64,000 nucleotides of DNA from Anaerolineae bacterium (GTDB taxonomy: Bacteria > Chloroflexota > Anaerolineae > Aggregatilineales > UBA2796). Both the position numbers and the translations under genes were made by a program. The first letter of the stretch is position 1. Every line of letters begins with the position of its first letter. The stretch lies in NCBI GenBank assembly GCA_019637555.1, contig JAHBVK010000030.1, positions 1 to 64,000 on the forward strand, read 5' to 3'. Below are positions 9,658 to 18,691 of this stretch, piece by piece. Below the pieces are notes generated by a model. The model searched no databases and was not told the DNA's origin. It saw nothing but the letters and a program-made list of their open reading frames with translations.

Positions 9658-11535
9658 TTACCTGCACTGCGTCCACGGTTGAACGATCCAGATACCGTGC
9701 AGCGGATAGTCTGCCGTGATTTGTCCATCCGCGGTGAAGATGACGACACGCTCCCATCTGCCTGCGCCATAGATCGGGACGGCGAACTGTGTGCTATCGG
9801 GTGACCACGCGGATTGATAGAGCAAATGTGATTTGTCCGTCAGCGTAAAGAGTGGTGTCAGCAGATCAGAATTACCGTCCGATGTTACCTCTGCCGCTGA
9901 ATATAGTTCATTTGAGTTGCGGTTCTTGTACAGCCAATGCCGCTGATCAGGCGATGGTGCAATATCGGTCAGCGGTGTGCCTTTGCGCCAATAGAAAGCA
10001 CTGATGCGCGTTCCATCCGGCGCGAAAATGTTGATCCCGTCCATTGTTTGGGTCGTCCACTCAACATAGAAATAGCGTGACGGAAAACCTGAACTAATGT
10101 TGGTAATTTGCTGACCGGGATCGGCGAGCGTTAGCGGCTGAAACGAGGCGAAGCTGACCGCAAAATTCGGGGCAATATCAGCTAGATTGCGCAGAAAAAT
10201 AACGCCCTCATGAAAGGTGCGGCTGTATTCGTCCTTAGTTGAGGGCGGCAGATCGATCTCCAGATCAGCGATCCGCTGGCTGCTCTCTTCAATCAGCAGC
10301 AGACGTTTGCGGGCACCATTTGCCGCTTGATAGGTGAACGTCGAATAACCAGCGATGCCCGTGAAGAAGGGGCGTTCCGGCGTCCCTGTGATCAGCGTGC
10401 GCATCTCGCCAGTGTCATCGATCGATACCAGATCGTAGCTTTGACCGCTCTGGAAGGTGACGAACATGGTATGCGGGCGGATTTGCGCACCTGCGCGGTC
10501 AAACCCCTGAATCAGCAGGGAATCTGCCGACGCTTCGCCGCCTAATCGGTGTGAGCGCACGACGGTTCGATAGGTGTTGGGAGGTTCGTAGTACGTCGAG
10601 GCGTAGATCGCCCGGCGCTCATCGGATAACCACAACCACTGACTGAAATTGCCGTTAGCCAGCACGATCTGTTCCAGTAACTGAGGCTGGTCGGTGCGCA
10701 CATCCCAGACATCCAGCGTATCGCTGCTGCCAGTACTCGTGACGACCGTCACGTAATGTCCGAAAGGCGACCAATAGAGGTCGATAGTCGCTGTTGCCCC
10801 AGCATAATGCAGCGTGCCACGCCAGCCTAGCTGTGGGTCAAGCAGCAGCAGTACACTTTCGTCGCTGCGTTCGTAGCGCAAGGTTAGTAAGTCGTTCTGC
10901 TGGTCACGGATCAGGCGCGGTGGGGGACTCTGTACTACCCAGTCTGGCAGTGCAAGCTCCTGCCAAGCGTGCGCCTGCAAATTGAACACGTAGGCAATCT
11001 CAGTAGTAATGATTACTGGTGTGCCGAATTGCCAATCCCAAAAGCGTACATGTTCGCGCTTGAGCGAGTAGAGCGCCGTGGCTGGCTGTCCATCGTCAGT
11101 GATGTAGAGACTGCCGAAAACTACAGCCTGAGGAGTTTCCGTGGCAAAAAACAAATCGTGGTCAGAAAACCACTGCATCTGTTCGACGTACAGCGGCAAG
11201 CTCAACAATTCGGCACTGTTGACATCCTTGCCCTCCAACCACAAGGTCGCCTGCGAATGGGTCGGTGGCGGGCTATCGGTGATGCGGGCGGTAAACGCAC
11301 CATCGGGCGAGACCGCTTCGACCACTACTGGCTGTACACGGTGTCGATTCGTATTCACGCGCGTCCAGTCGCCGCTGCGGATGTCCATGATCGTGCGTCT
11401 GCCATCGCCCGAACGCATTTGCAAGCAGTAATAACCATCCTCCGCTGCACCGCGATGCGCTAGCGCTAGACTACCCAATGAGAGTGTCAGCAGCAGCAGT
11501 AGCAGTACAGCGAGCCGTAAAAATTTCAGGAGCAT
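9658..11535 (-). CDS. Exported beta-propeller paralog 6 (first gene of the array)
   Basis: The frame is open back to 11745, but the first ~70 codons would overlap the neighbouring GlsB-like gene and do not resemble the family. ATG 11535 gives MLLKFLRLAVLLLLLLTLS, a clear signal segment, and a 625-residue product, the same length as paralog 5. The family opening YYCLQMR...IMDIRSGDW follows, with repeats AVSPDGAF, WSPFGHYV, FAPDGTRI and WSPDSTQF. The only mature cysteines are in YYCLQ and the terminal WTQCR. Being the most upstream gene of the run, it probably follows the operon promoter, which should lie in 11536-11670. I could not pick a convincing -35/-10 pair there. Confidence 0.85.
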   Translation of the reverse strand: MLLKFLRLAVLLLLLLTLSLGSLALAHRGAAEDGYYCLQMRSGDGRRTIMDIRSGDWTRVNTNRHRVQPVVVEAVSPDGAFTARITDSPPPTHSQATLWLEGKDVNSAELLSLPLYVEQMQWFSDHDLFFATETPQAVVFGSLYITDDGQPATALYSLKREHVRFWDWQFGTPVIITTEIAYVFNLQAHAWQELALPDWVVQSPPPRLIRDQQNDLLTLRYERSDESVLLLLDPQLGWRGTLHYAGATATIDLYWSPFGHYVTVVTSTGSSDTLDVWDVRTDQPQLLEQIVLANGNFSQWLWLSDERRAIYASTYYEPPNTYRTVVRSHRLGGEASADSLLIQGFDRAGAQIRPHTMFVTFQSGQSYDLVSIDDTGEMRTLITGTPERPFFTGIAGYSTFTYQAANGARKRLLLIEESSQRIADLEIDLPPSTKDEYSRTFHEGVIFLRNLADIAPNFAVSFASFQPLTLADPGQQITNISSGFPSRYFYVEWTTQTMDGINIFAPDGTRISAFYWRKGTPLTDIAPSPDQRHWLYKNRNSNELYSAAEVTSDGNSDLLTPLFTLTDKSHLLYQSAWSPDSTQFAVPIYGAGRWERVVIFTADGQITADYPLHGIWIVQPWTQCR

Positions 11536-11670
11536 CACTACTTTCGTCACGTGCAACCAGGCGTGATTGTAATGGAGGTGGCTGCGTTTATAGTCAACGA
11601 TTATCCTGTACTTCCTATTTTCCGCTGGTACGGATATTGAGCAATAAGTGGTTGCAAGAGCAGGATAAGA

Positions 11671-11698
11671 CAAACGGCATCCGATTGGATGCCGTTTG
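11671..11698 (-). terminator. 12-bp perfect hairpin downstream of the GlsB-like gene
   Basis: Arms CAAACGGCATCC and GGATGCCGTTTG pair perfectly around a 4-base loop. The hairpin begins 28 bp after the stop of the minus-strand gene at 11726 and precedes paralog 6. The T content after the stem on the minus strand is only moderate (TCTTATCC), so termination may be partial. Confidence 0.6.
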
Positions 11699-11725
11699 AT
11701 CTTGAGAGTAGGAGCAGAGTGAAGT

Positions 11726-11989
11726 TCAGCCGCGTCGGATGGCACGCAGGATCACCAGCAGAATTACCGCGCCGATGAAGGCGACGAGGATGCTCGGCAA
11801 GTTGATCCCAGTTACGTCCCCACCAACACCGATGGCATTGAGCACGAAGCCGCCGATCAAGCCGCCAACGATACCAACGATGATGTCCGTAATCAACCCT
11901 TGCTGGCGATTAGTTTTCATGACGATGCTGGCAAGCCAACCAGCGATGGCACCGACAATAATCCAAACGATTAAGTTGGTAATGCTCAT
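11726..11989 (-). CDS. GlsB/YeaQ/YmgE family stress-response membrane protein
   Basis: This 87-residue, very hydrophobic protein has three predicted membrane segments (LIVWIIVGAIAGWLAS, IIVGIVGGLIGGFVL, ILVAFIGAVILLVIL) and a short basic tail (RAIRRG). The glycine pattern GAIAGW...GIVGGLIGG is diagnostic of the GlsB/YeaQ/YmgE family (PF04226), small inner-membrane proteins often induced by general stress. The older name, transglycosylase-associated protein, reflects genomic context and not a shown activity. The gene stands alone, with a hairpin terminator after it and about 90 bp between it and ruvX. Confidence 0.9.
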   Translation of the reverse strand: MSITNLIVWIIVGAIAGWLASIVMKTNRQQGLITDIIVGIVGGLIGGFVLNAIGVGGDVTGINLPSILVAFIGAVILLVILRAIRRG

Positions 11990-12079
11990 AATTTGCCGTC
12001 CTTTTGAACTATGCCAAATGGCATACTACGAGTCTAGCAAAGTGGCGGCTATTCACCAATTATTGGACTTATTACGTGC

Positions 12080-12568
12080 CTAAATGTTCTTCACTGGTTT
12101 GGGTAATGCCACACTGAGAGGATGCGCATCGATGAAGCTTTGCAAGATCACGGCGGCGGCGTGCGCGTCGATCCGATCAGGACGCTCGCTGCCTTGCGCG
12201 GCGATCAGATCAGCGGCTTCGATGGAACTGAACTGCTCCTCCCAGAGATATAGCGGCACACTGATCGCGGCGGCGAGGCGTGATGCCCAGCGGCGCACGG
12301 TACTGGCGCGAGTCGGCATCTCAGCTTCGTCGTCAGCGCGTTCGGGGTTGGTGGGCAAGCCAACGATCACTGCCACTACCTGATGCTTGGCGATCTGCGC
12401 GTTGATGGCGGCGAAATCCTCCGCCTTGCTGCTGCGCTCCAAGACCAGCAGGGGGCGGGTGGTTAACCACAAGCCATCGCACAACGCCAGCCCGATGTAG
12501 CGGTCGCCCTGATCTACAGCGAGCAAGCGTCCACGCACTACCGGAGGTGGCTGTTCGAGTTCGCTCAT
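12080..12568 (-). CDS. ruvX: RuvX/YqgF-type putative Holliday junction resolvase / pre-16S rRNA nuclease
   Basis: The 162-residue protein has an RNase H-like fold signature: GRLLAVDQGDRYIGLALCD at the N-terminus (first acidic residue in DxG), VVAVIVGLPTNPE in the middle, an E in LWEEQFSS, and DRIDAHAAAVILQSFID near the end. These are the YqgF-family motifs, with the expected length (~140-160). Family members act in 16S rRNA 5' end maturation and were proposed as Holliday junction resolvases. The start codon overlaps the stop of the preceding baseplate-J-like gene as ATGA, implying coupled translation, though the two products have no obvious functional link. Confidence 0.9.
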   Translation of the reverse strand: MSELEQPPPVVRGRLLAVDQGDRYIGLALCDGLWLTTRPLLVLERSSKAEDFAAINAQIAKHQVVAVIVGLPTNPERADDEAEMPTRASTVRRWASRLAAAISVPLYLWEEQFSSIEAADLIAAQGSERPDRIDAHAAAVILQSFIDAHPLSVALPKPVKNI

Positions 12569-14124
12569 GTCGATGTCCGTATCACGATGGTGATGCGCGT
12601 GGTCAGAAACGGTAGGCGTCCGAAGATGCCGGGGAAGACTCTGATCTCCGGCGGACGCAGCGGATCAAGCACCCAGTCGCGATTCAGGGCGTCGATCGCA
12701 GCGCTGATCGAGCTGCCGCTGATGCGCTGGCGGGCACGTTCGGCATCGATCTGGGTGTAAATCCTGCCGGAGACCGCCATCGTTAGCAGGACGCGCCCAT
12801 TGGCATCAGGCGGGCGTACGGCGGTGAGCTGGTAAGTCACACTGTTTAAATCGAGGATGCGTGTTTGCTGCAAGCGCACCTGCCGCGACAGACTGGCGAA
12901 AGCGGCATCGCGGGCAAACTGCTGATCAATGACTAGCGCTCGGACGCGCGTACGCAAAGTCAGAGTCAGCGTTTCCACCGGATCACCGATGAAGGCGCTG
13001 TAGGTAGTCTCCTCAGTAGCCCCCGGCGCGATCTGGATCGACTCCGGCACCACGATCTGTCCGCTGGTCAGCCGCGCTGAAAACTGCGTCAGCGCGACCT
13101 GCCTGATTTTGTCGCGGGCGAGGGGCAGCAAGTTGTTGTAATCCGCCTGCGTGACGATGCCCTGCGGACGCACCGAACCGCCGCGCGTGAAATCGGGATT
13201 ACGCACGCCCAGCACATCGTTCAGCGGTCCCTCGATGTTGATGATCAGGTTCGGCTCAATGTTGCCCTTGGTGCCGGAAGTATCCTCCAACGCCTGAATG
13301 TTGGTGTTGGCGGTACTGCCCACGCCCGCAGGCACGATCACATCGTTGATGGTACGGAAGCGCGCAGGGTCGCGTCCAGTGCTGAAGACTACTGTGCCCG
13401 CTGGAATGGTGATCTCGTCGTTGGTCTGGTTGGTGAAGATGACCGTGCCGCTCGCCAGACTGTTCGCCACATCAGTGACCCCTGTGGTGGGAATACTGGC
13501 GCTGGTCTCCACATCGATCACCTGCACCAGCGCGGGAATAATGCCCTGATCGTAGTCGATTGCCGATGCCTGTGGATCAGCGGTGATCAGCGCCACGTCA
13601 TCGATCTGCGACTGTGCCGGATGGATTACCACTTCCGCACCGGGCAGCACCACGACAGCCGTACTGACCAGCGTGACCAGCAGCAGTAAGATCGCACCGA
13701 AGCGCAGAATCAGACGGTTGCGCCGTTCTTGCGGCGTCAGTTTGCGCAGTCGGCTGGCGATCAAGCGCAGTTCAAAGGGATCGGGCGTACCTTCGGGTCG
13801 ATCGGCACGTTCGACGAATACTTTGTTTAGCGGTTGTTTCCAGACTCCGGGCTGCTGCCCCTGCCGCACCGAATTGAACACCGTGATGTTTAGTTCGCGG
13901 GCGTAATCGATCACATCAGGATCGGCGGTGACAAGGGCGAGGCGTGCCTTGCGTCTTTCCGCCTCGCGCTGGATCAGCACCAGATCGAGCTTGCGCTGCA
14001 GCAAACGCGCTGATTTGCGCTTGGGCCAGACCAGCAGAACGCGATCTGCCTTGACGCTGGACAGACGATCCTTGATCGAGGTGGTGTCGTCGTAGGGTTC
14101 GAGTTGGACGATTTGCAGCTTCAT
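12565..14124 (-). CDS. Baseplate J/gp47-like domain membrane protein
   Basis: The 519-residue protein has an N-terminal alpha/beta region of about 120 residues (VLLVWPKRKSARLLQRKLDL, ARLALVTADPDVIDYAREL), then a basic linker and one membrane segment (FGAILLLLVTLVSTAVVVLPGAEV). A large beta-rich exterior region follows, including TVIFTNQTNDEITIPAGTVVFS and VPAGVGSTANTNIQALEDTSG, which match the baseplate J-like family (PF04865). In Chloroflexota and actinobacteria such single-pass proteins are not part of phage tails, and no tail genes are present here. The basic residues before the membrane segment predict N-terminus inside and J-like domain outside. It is coupled to ruvX. Its function is unknown; an envelope role is an inference. 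Confidence 0.75.
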   Translation of the reverse strand: MKLQIVQLEPYDDTTSIKDRLSSVKADRVLLVWPKRKSARLLQRKLDLVLIQREAERRKARLALVTADPDVIDYARELNITVFNSVRQGQQPGVWKQPLNKVFVERADRPEGTPDPFELRLIASRLRKLTPQERRNRLILRFGAILLLLVTLVSTAVVVLPGAEVVIHPAQSQIDDVALITADPQASAIDYDQGIIPALVQVIDVETSASIPTTGVTDVANSLASGTVIFTNQTNDEITIPAGTVVFSTGRDPARFRTINDVIVPAGVGSTANTNIQALEDTSGTKGNIEPNLIINIEGPLNDVLGVRNPDFTRGGSVRPQGIVTQADYNNLLPLARDKIRQVALTQFSARLTSGQIVVPESIQIAPGATEETTYSAFIGDPVETLTLTLRTRVRALVIDQQFARDAAFASLSRQVRLQQTRILDLNSVTYQLTAVRPPDANGRVLLTMAVSGRIYTQIDAERARQRISGSSISAAIDALNRDWVLDPLRPPEIRVFPGIFGRLPFLTTRITIVIRTST

Positions 14125-14168
14125 AGCCGCCCATTGTAGCGCGGATCAGGGCGGCTAACGAAGGTTGA

Positions 14169-17100
14169 TCAGGGTGCGCGAGTAGGAGTTCTGTTCGGAA
14201 GTGGGAAAACGATACGGCGCGGCGTTGCAGTCGCAATCGGCGTAGAGATCGGCAGCGTCGCCGTTGCTACAGGAGTCCATGGCTGACCGGGAGGTGTCAG
14301 CGTGATTGTTGGCGTTAGCAGGAGCGCTGCCTCGAACTGCGGGCATGTCGGTGCAGCGTCGCTGATGGCGTACAACTGGCGCTCGTCCGAGTTGAGATCG
14401 CGCCACAGCAGGCGGCAGATATCCGCGATTGTATCCTGATAGTCGGTGCTCCACAGCCGTGCAATCTGAGCCGGACCATGCGTGGTAACCACGTAACGAC
14501 CATCACGCGAGATAGCAGCATCTATTACATAGTCGGTGTGCCCATCAAAGACACGCAGTTCATGCCCGCTGTTGACTTCCCACAAGCGGGCGGTGCTATC
14601 ACCTGCGGTGAGTAGAAGCTGACCATCAGTGGAGAAGGCGATTGCATTGACCGAAGCCGTATGACCGCTAAAGGTCTGGATGGTGTTGCCCGTAGCGACT
14701 TCCCACAGCCGCACGCTTTTGCCGTCATTGCTGGCGATGTTCTGACCATCTGGCGAGAAAGCGACGGCGTAAACCGGACCATCCTGCTGATCGACAAGAC
14801 GAATTGCCCGTCCTGTTGCTACGCTCCACACCCTAACGCTATGATCAAAGCTGGCAGTGGCGATGTACTGACCGTCCGCTGAAAACGCAACATCTAAAAT
14901 ACTCTTGTCGTGACCAATAAGTGTGCGAATTTGCGTGCCGCTTGCCATATCCCAGACACGAGCAATGGCATCTGAACTGCCTGTAACGAGATACTTGCCA
15001 TCGGGCGAGAAAGCGAGAGTCCAAACGTTGTCAGGATGATTGAACACGCCTACTTGTTTGCCTGTCGCTATTTCCCACAGTCGCACAGTATTATCGTTAG
15101 TGGCAGTCGCCAAGAGCTTGCCATCAGGTGAGCTTGCTAGACCGCCGCTGGCATCGCCATGCCCTGCAAAGCTGCGTACTTGCCGCCCGGTAGCGACCTC
15201 CTTCATCCGCACCGTTTGGTCACGGCTGGCGGTGAAAACAAATCGACCATCAGGGGAAAATATTGCTTGATCGACATAATCCCTGTGTCCCCGCAGAATA
15301 CGCATTTGACCATCTAGATCGACAGCCCACACCCGCGCCGTACTATCAACGCTGGCGGTCACCAGCGATTGCCCATCCGGTGAGAAGACCACATTGAAAA
15401 TCAGCCCACGTGCGAGCGACGTGGCTTTATGCCCGCTGTAGAGGTGCAGCAGTTCGCCCGTCGCTACGTCCCAGAGGCGTGCGGTGGTATCCCAACTGCC
15501 GGAGATCAGTTTCGTGCCATCGGGTGAAAAAGCGACACTGGCGACCACATCCGAATGCCCCTCATAACTGCGTAGCTGAGCACCAGAGGCGACATCCCAC
15601 AGGCGTACCGAGCGATCCAGACTGGCAGTGGCGATGAATTTGCCATCTGGCGAATACGCCACGCCATCCACTTCATCAGTGTGTCCGACGAAAATACGCA
15701 GGATGCTGCCATTTTCCACCGTGCGCAGCCATGCCGTATGATCGGAGCAGGCGGTGACGAGATACTTACCATCCGGTGAAAAGGCGACGCGATTGAGCGC
15801 CTTGTTATAGCCAGCCATCGAGAGCACTTCGAGTCCGCTAGCGATGTCCCAGATACGTGCGGTCATATCGGCGCTGGCAGTGGCAAGGTGCTTGCCATCG
15901 GGCGAGAAGGCAAGGTGATTGACAGCGCCAGTATGACCAACGAAGATTTGCACCTGTCGTCCGGTAGCTACATCCCAGAGACGCGCAGTCATATCGGCGC
16001 TGCTGGTGGCAATGTGTCTGCCATCGGGCGAGAAGGCGACGCTGAGCAGAATTTGCTGGTGACCGCTAAAAGTGCGAACTGGCTGGCGGCTGGCGACATC
16101 CCAGAGGATTGCCACGTTGTCGTAACCAGCGGTGGCGACCAGCTTACCATCGGGCGAGAACACGGCATCTGCCACTGGTGCCTTGTGCCCTATCAGTTCG
16201 CCAAGTGCAAATGGCACGGCTAATCCTGCGCTTAACGCCGAGTCCGCCTGTGCCGTATACGTCACCTTGAGGGCGCGAATACTAAGCAGCAGCGCCGCCA
16301 GCTTATCGCCTGTCGGTGGCGTCAGCACCCCATTTGCCAGTGCCGCCAGTCGCAGCGACTCGATCTGAGTTTGTCCTGCTAACACATCGCCCGCCACCTG
16401 CGTCTGCGTGGCGTAGATCGGCGTCAGGGTAGCTTTAGCGTCGTCTACTTCGGCAATTGCCACGACCCGCTGGCGATTAGCGACGATGGCAACCATGCCA
16501 AGCAGCAGCGCCGCTGCGATGGTGATCAGGGTGATCGCTCCTAAGATCAGGCGGGCGCGGCGTAACACGCGGAGGCGGTTAGCTTCGTCATCGACGATCC
16601 GGCGGCTTTCGATGATGAAAGCACGATGCTCGTCTGCTAGTCCCGGCTTGTGCTGCAGGCGGTCATCTTCATCCAGCTTATTCCAATAAGCCAGCCAATC
16701 CTCACAGGCAAGGAGATCGTGACCGCGCAGCACAGTATCGGGACTGTTGCCAGTCGCTCTCCAATGCGCCAGCCGCTGGATCAGCCGCGTATGTAGTTGC
16801 TTAAGCTGCGGATCGGTAGTAATGGTATCCAGTAATGCCGCTGTGACTGCCTCAACGCCGCTAAGTCTGGTCGCATCGATCCATTGAATGCGCCGCAGTT
16901 CTTCCCAATTCTGGCGGGCAAGCGCATCGTAAGGCTTCATCTCGGCATCGGAGTACCAGCCACCGACCAGCGCACGCTCATCAATGGGGCGGTAGAGAAT
17001 GGTGATAATGCGTTTGTTCAGCTTACGCGCGTGTTCGATCTCGCGGTGGCAATAGCTAGAGTTCAGCGAGTCGGGACTGGCGATCAGGATGAAGTTATCA

Positions 17101-17261
17101 GCGCCTTCGATGCCCGCGAGGATTTCTTCCCACCATTTGCTGGAGTAGTCGATGCCGCGCCAATCGACCCATGCCTCGCGCTGGTTTGCCTGGAGCGCCT
17201 CGAACAGCGCACGCACAAAGTCTTGATCTCGACGTGAATACGAGATAAAGGCATCAGCCAT
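14169..17261 (-). CDS. TIR domain / single transmembrane / 14-WD40 repeat protein
   Basis: This 1030-residue protein opens with a TIR domain (residues ~1-140: DAFISYSRRD, WVDWRGIDYSSKWWEEI, ILIASPDSLNSSYCHREIEHA). E74 in CHREIEHA aligns with the catalytic Glu of NADase TIRs such as SARM1 E642. A helical region to ~235 ends in RLRVLRRAR, followed by a membrane segment at ~237-261. From ~355 to ~955 there are 14 WD40 repeats (FSPDG...WDVATG), enough for two seven-bladed propellers. A Thr/Pro-rich tail ends the protein. Basic residues before the membrane segment predict TIR inside and WD40 outside. NAD cleavage is a family possibility, not shown. The gene is monocistronic, 44 bp from the baseplate-J gene. 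Confidence 0.9.
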   Translation of the reverse strand: MADAFISYSRRDQDFVRALFEALQANQREAWVDWRGIDYSSKWWEEILAGIEGADNFILIASPDSLNSSYCHREIEHARKLNKRIITILYRPIDERALVGGWYSDAEMKPYDALARQNWEELRRIQWIDATRLSGVEAVTAALLDTITTDPQLKQLHTRLIQRLAHWRATGNSPDTVLRGHDLLACEDWLAYWNKLDEDDRLQHKPGLADEHRAFIIESRRIVDDEANRLRVLRRARLILGAITLITIAAALLLGMVAIVANRQRVVAIAEVDDAKATLTPIYATQTQVAGDVLAGQTQIESLRLAALANGVLTPPTGDKLAALLLSIRALKVTYTAQADSALSAGLAVPFALGELIGHKAPVADAVFSPDGKLVATAGYDNVAILWDVASRQPVRTFSGHQQILLSVAFSPDGRHIATSSADMTARLWDVATGRQVQIFVGHTGAVNHLAFSPDGKHLATASADMTARIWDIASGLEVLSMAGYNKALNRVAFSPDGKYLVTACSDHTAWLRTVENGSILRIFVGHTDEVDGVAYSPDGKFIATASLDRSVRLWDVASGAQLRSYEGHSDVVASVAFSPDGTKLISGSWDTTARLWDVATGELLHLYSGHKATSLARGLIFNVVFSPDGQSLVTASVDSTARVWAVDLDGQMRILRGHRDYVDQAIFSPDGRFVFTASRDQTVRMKEVATGRQVRSFAGHGDASGGLASSPDGKLLATATNDNTVRLWEIATGKQVGVFNHPDNVWTLAFSPDGKYLVTGSSDAIARVWDMASGTQIRTLIGHDKSILDVAFSADGQYIATASFDHSVRVWSVATGRAIRLVDQQDGPVYAVAFSPDGQNIASNDGKSVRLWEVATGNTIQTFSGHTASVNAIAFSTDGQLLLTAGDSTARLWEVNSGHELRVFDGHTDYVIDAAISRDGRYVVTTHGPAQIARLWSTDYQDTIADICRLLWRDLNSDERQLYAISDAAPTCPQFEAALLLTPTITLTPPGQPWTPVATATLPISTPIATATPRRIVFPLPNRTPTRAP

Positions 17262-17344
17262 GTAAACTCAACTCTTGGTGGAAGTAGGCAATACCCTTAT
17301 CTTAGTTGAAAATAAGAACAGCGCAACCAGAGTGGGCTGGCTGA

Positions 17345-18295
17345 TTAGAGTTCCAACTCCCACGTCTCGCCTACCAGATCGTGACCGTAGCTGTGATGCG
17401 CTTCCTCAGCGATCAGCTTGAAGCCTGCTCTGGTATAAATGTGCCGCGCTTCCACAAGAATACTGTTCGTCCACAGGATCATTTTCTGGTAGCCGACGCG
17501 CTTGGCGAAGCGGATGCACTCATTGACCAACCGCTTGCCCAAGCCTATGCCACGCGCTTTCGGCTCGACCAGCAGCAGGCGCAGTTTGGCGACCGTTTCG
17601 CTGTACTGCACCACGAATACCGATCCGACGATCTCGCCATCCATCTCCGCTATCCAGCAGCGTTCGCGTGCCGGATTGAAGTTGTTGATGAAGTCGGAAA
17701 CGATTTGTGCTACTAACGCCTCGAAGCGTTCATCCCAACCGTATTGCTGCGCATAGAGGACACCGTGTCGATGCGTCACCCAGCCCATATCACCGGGTTC
17801 GTGCGAACGCAGGATGAACGGCTCGGAGAACTTGAGTCCCTTATTGAAGATGCCTTCGATAGTGATCATCGCCTTGAGCAAGCGCTGCTGATCTTCCTCG
17901 CTGAGATCGCCCAGCATCTCCGAAACTTCCTCGCGGGATCGCTGGTTGAGCACGGCAAACGCATTCTGTCCTTCCGCCGTCAAGCGCAGTAGGCGCTGGC
18001 GTCCGTCATTCTCAGCACGCACTTTATCCAGCAGTCCCTGCTGTTCCAACCGCGCGAGGATGCGGCTGAGGTAGCCCCCATCCAAGCCCAGTTCACGCCC
18101 CAGATCGGAGGCGGTCAGGTCGGCGCGGTTCGCCAGTTCAAAAATCACGCGGGATTCGGTGAGGGTGTGCGGTGTGTGCAGTAAGCCTTCGCGCAACACG
18201 CCGATCTGCCGTGTGTAGAAGCGGTTAAATTGGCGCACGGCGCTGATCCTGTCATCTAGCGTTGTGTTGGTAGTAACTGGTGCAAGCATGTCCAT
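17345..18295 (-). CDS. MarR-type HTH / GNAT acetyltransferase fusion
   Basis: The 316-residue protein joins an N-terminal MarR winged helix (LTASDLGRELGLDGGYLSRILARLEQQGLL, then the wing DGRQRLLRLT) to a C-terminal GNAT domain. The GNAT acetyl-CoA loop is RGIGLGKRLVNECI, with YTRAGFKL near the end. This two-domain architecture is widespread and length is normal. A start at ATG 18295 is used; a second ATG two codons later is possible. It lies 18 bp downstream of the ABM-fold gene, so both are probably one transcript. An inverted repeat overlapping the promoter upstream of that gene is a likely autoregulatory operator. The acetylation substrate is unknown. Confidence 0.9.
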   Translation of the reverse strand: MDMLAPVTTNTTLDDRISAVRQFNRFYTRQIGVLREGLLHTPHTLTESRVIFELANRADLTASDLGRELGLDGGYLSRILARLEQQGLLDKVRAENDGRQRLLRLTAEGQNAFAVLNQRSREEVSEMLGDLSEEDQQRLLKAMITIEGIFNKGLKFSEPFILRSHEPGDMGWVTHRHGVLYAQQYGWDERFEALVAQIVSDFINNFNPARERCWIAEMDGEIVGSVFVVQYSETVAKLRLLLVEPKARGIGLGKRLVNECIRFAKRVGYQKMILWTNSILVEARHIYTRAGFKLIAEEAHHSYGHDLVGETWELEL

Positions 18296-18313
18296 TGATC
18301 CTGATCTAGGTGG

Positions 18314-18625
18314 CTAATCGGCAGGAGACAATTTGATGTCGTAGTGCGAAGCGAAGTTCTCAAAGCGCGAGAGCAAGGCGCGTGCTTCTGGTTCAATCAC
18401 GGGCGTGGTATAGCTGTCACCAGCGAAGGCGCGAACATCGTCCAGCGCGTTGAACAGCGTGACAATCACGAATTCCGTCTCAGTTTCGCCGTCTTGCCGC
18501 AGGATATACGCGCCCTGAAATCCGGCTAGGCGGTGGATGCCCGGTAAGATGTGATCACGAAGCAGCAATTCGTAAGCATCGCCATTGCTTAACGGCGTCC
18601 AGCCCTTCCACAAGCGTGCGATCAT
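18314..18625 (-). CDS. Antibiotic biosynthesis monooxygenase (ABM)-fold small protein
   Basis: This 103-residue protein has the ABM ferredoxin-like pattern: MIARLWKGWT, LLRDHILPGIHRLAGFQGAYILRQ, TEFVIVTLFNALDDVRAFAG, then YTTPVIEPEARALLSRFE and a final HYDI strand. Members include quinol monooxygenases and heme-degrading or detoxifying enzymes, and also proteins without known activity, so the reaction cannot be assigned. It precedes the MarR-GNAT gene by 18 bp and follows a recognisable sigma70-type promoter, so it is probably the leading gene of a small, locally regulated detoxification operon. Confidence 0.8.
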   Translation of the reverse strand: MIARLWKGWTPLSNGDAYELLLRDHILPGIHRLAGFQGAYILRQDGETETEFVIVTLFNALDDVRAFAGDSYTTPVIEPEARALLSRFENFASHYDIKLSPAD

Positions 18626-18662
18626 GACTTTGTCTCCGCAGGATAATGAGATGATTATTGCT

Positions 18663-18691
18663 ATTGTCCACTAATTAGTTGCTTAAGTCAA
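18663..18691 (-). promoter_or_regulatory. Predicted sigma70 promoter for the ABM/MarR-GNAT operon
   Basis: On the minus strand TTGACT (18691-18686) is followed after 17 bp by GACAAT (18668-18663). This matches consensus at 5/6 and 4/6 positions with ideal spacing, and lies ~40 bp upstream of the ABM start. Confidence 0.55.

Noticed and set aside
11536-11745. 70-residue N-terminal extension of propeller paralog 6
   Set aside because: It overlaps the GlsB-like gene, has no family similarity, and hides a clear signal peptide that starts at 11535.
12565-14124. Possible prophage tail remnant suggested by the baseplate-J-like domain
   Set aside because: No other phage genes are nearby. The protein has a membrane helix and sits with ruvX, as in many Chloroflexota and actinobacteria.
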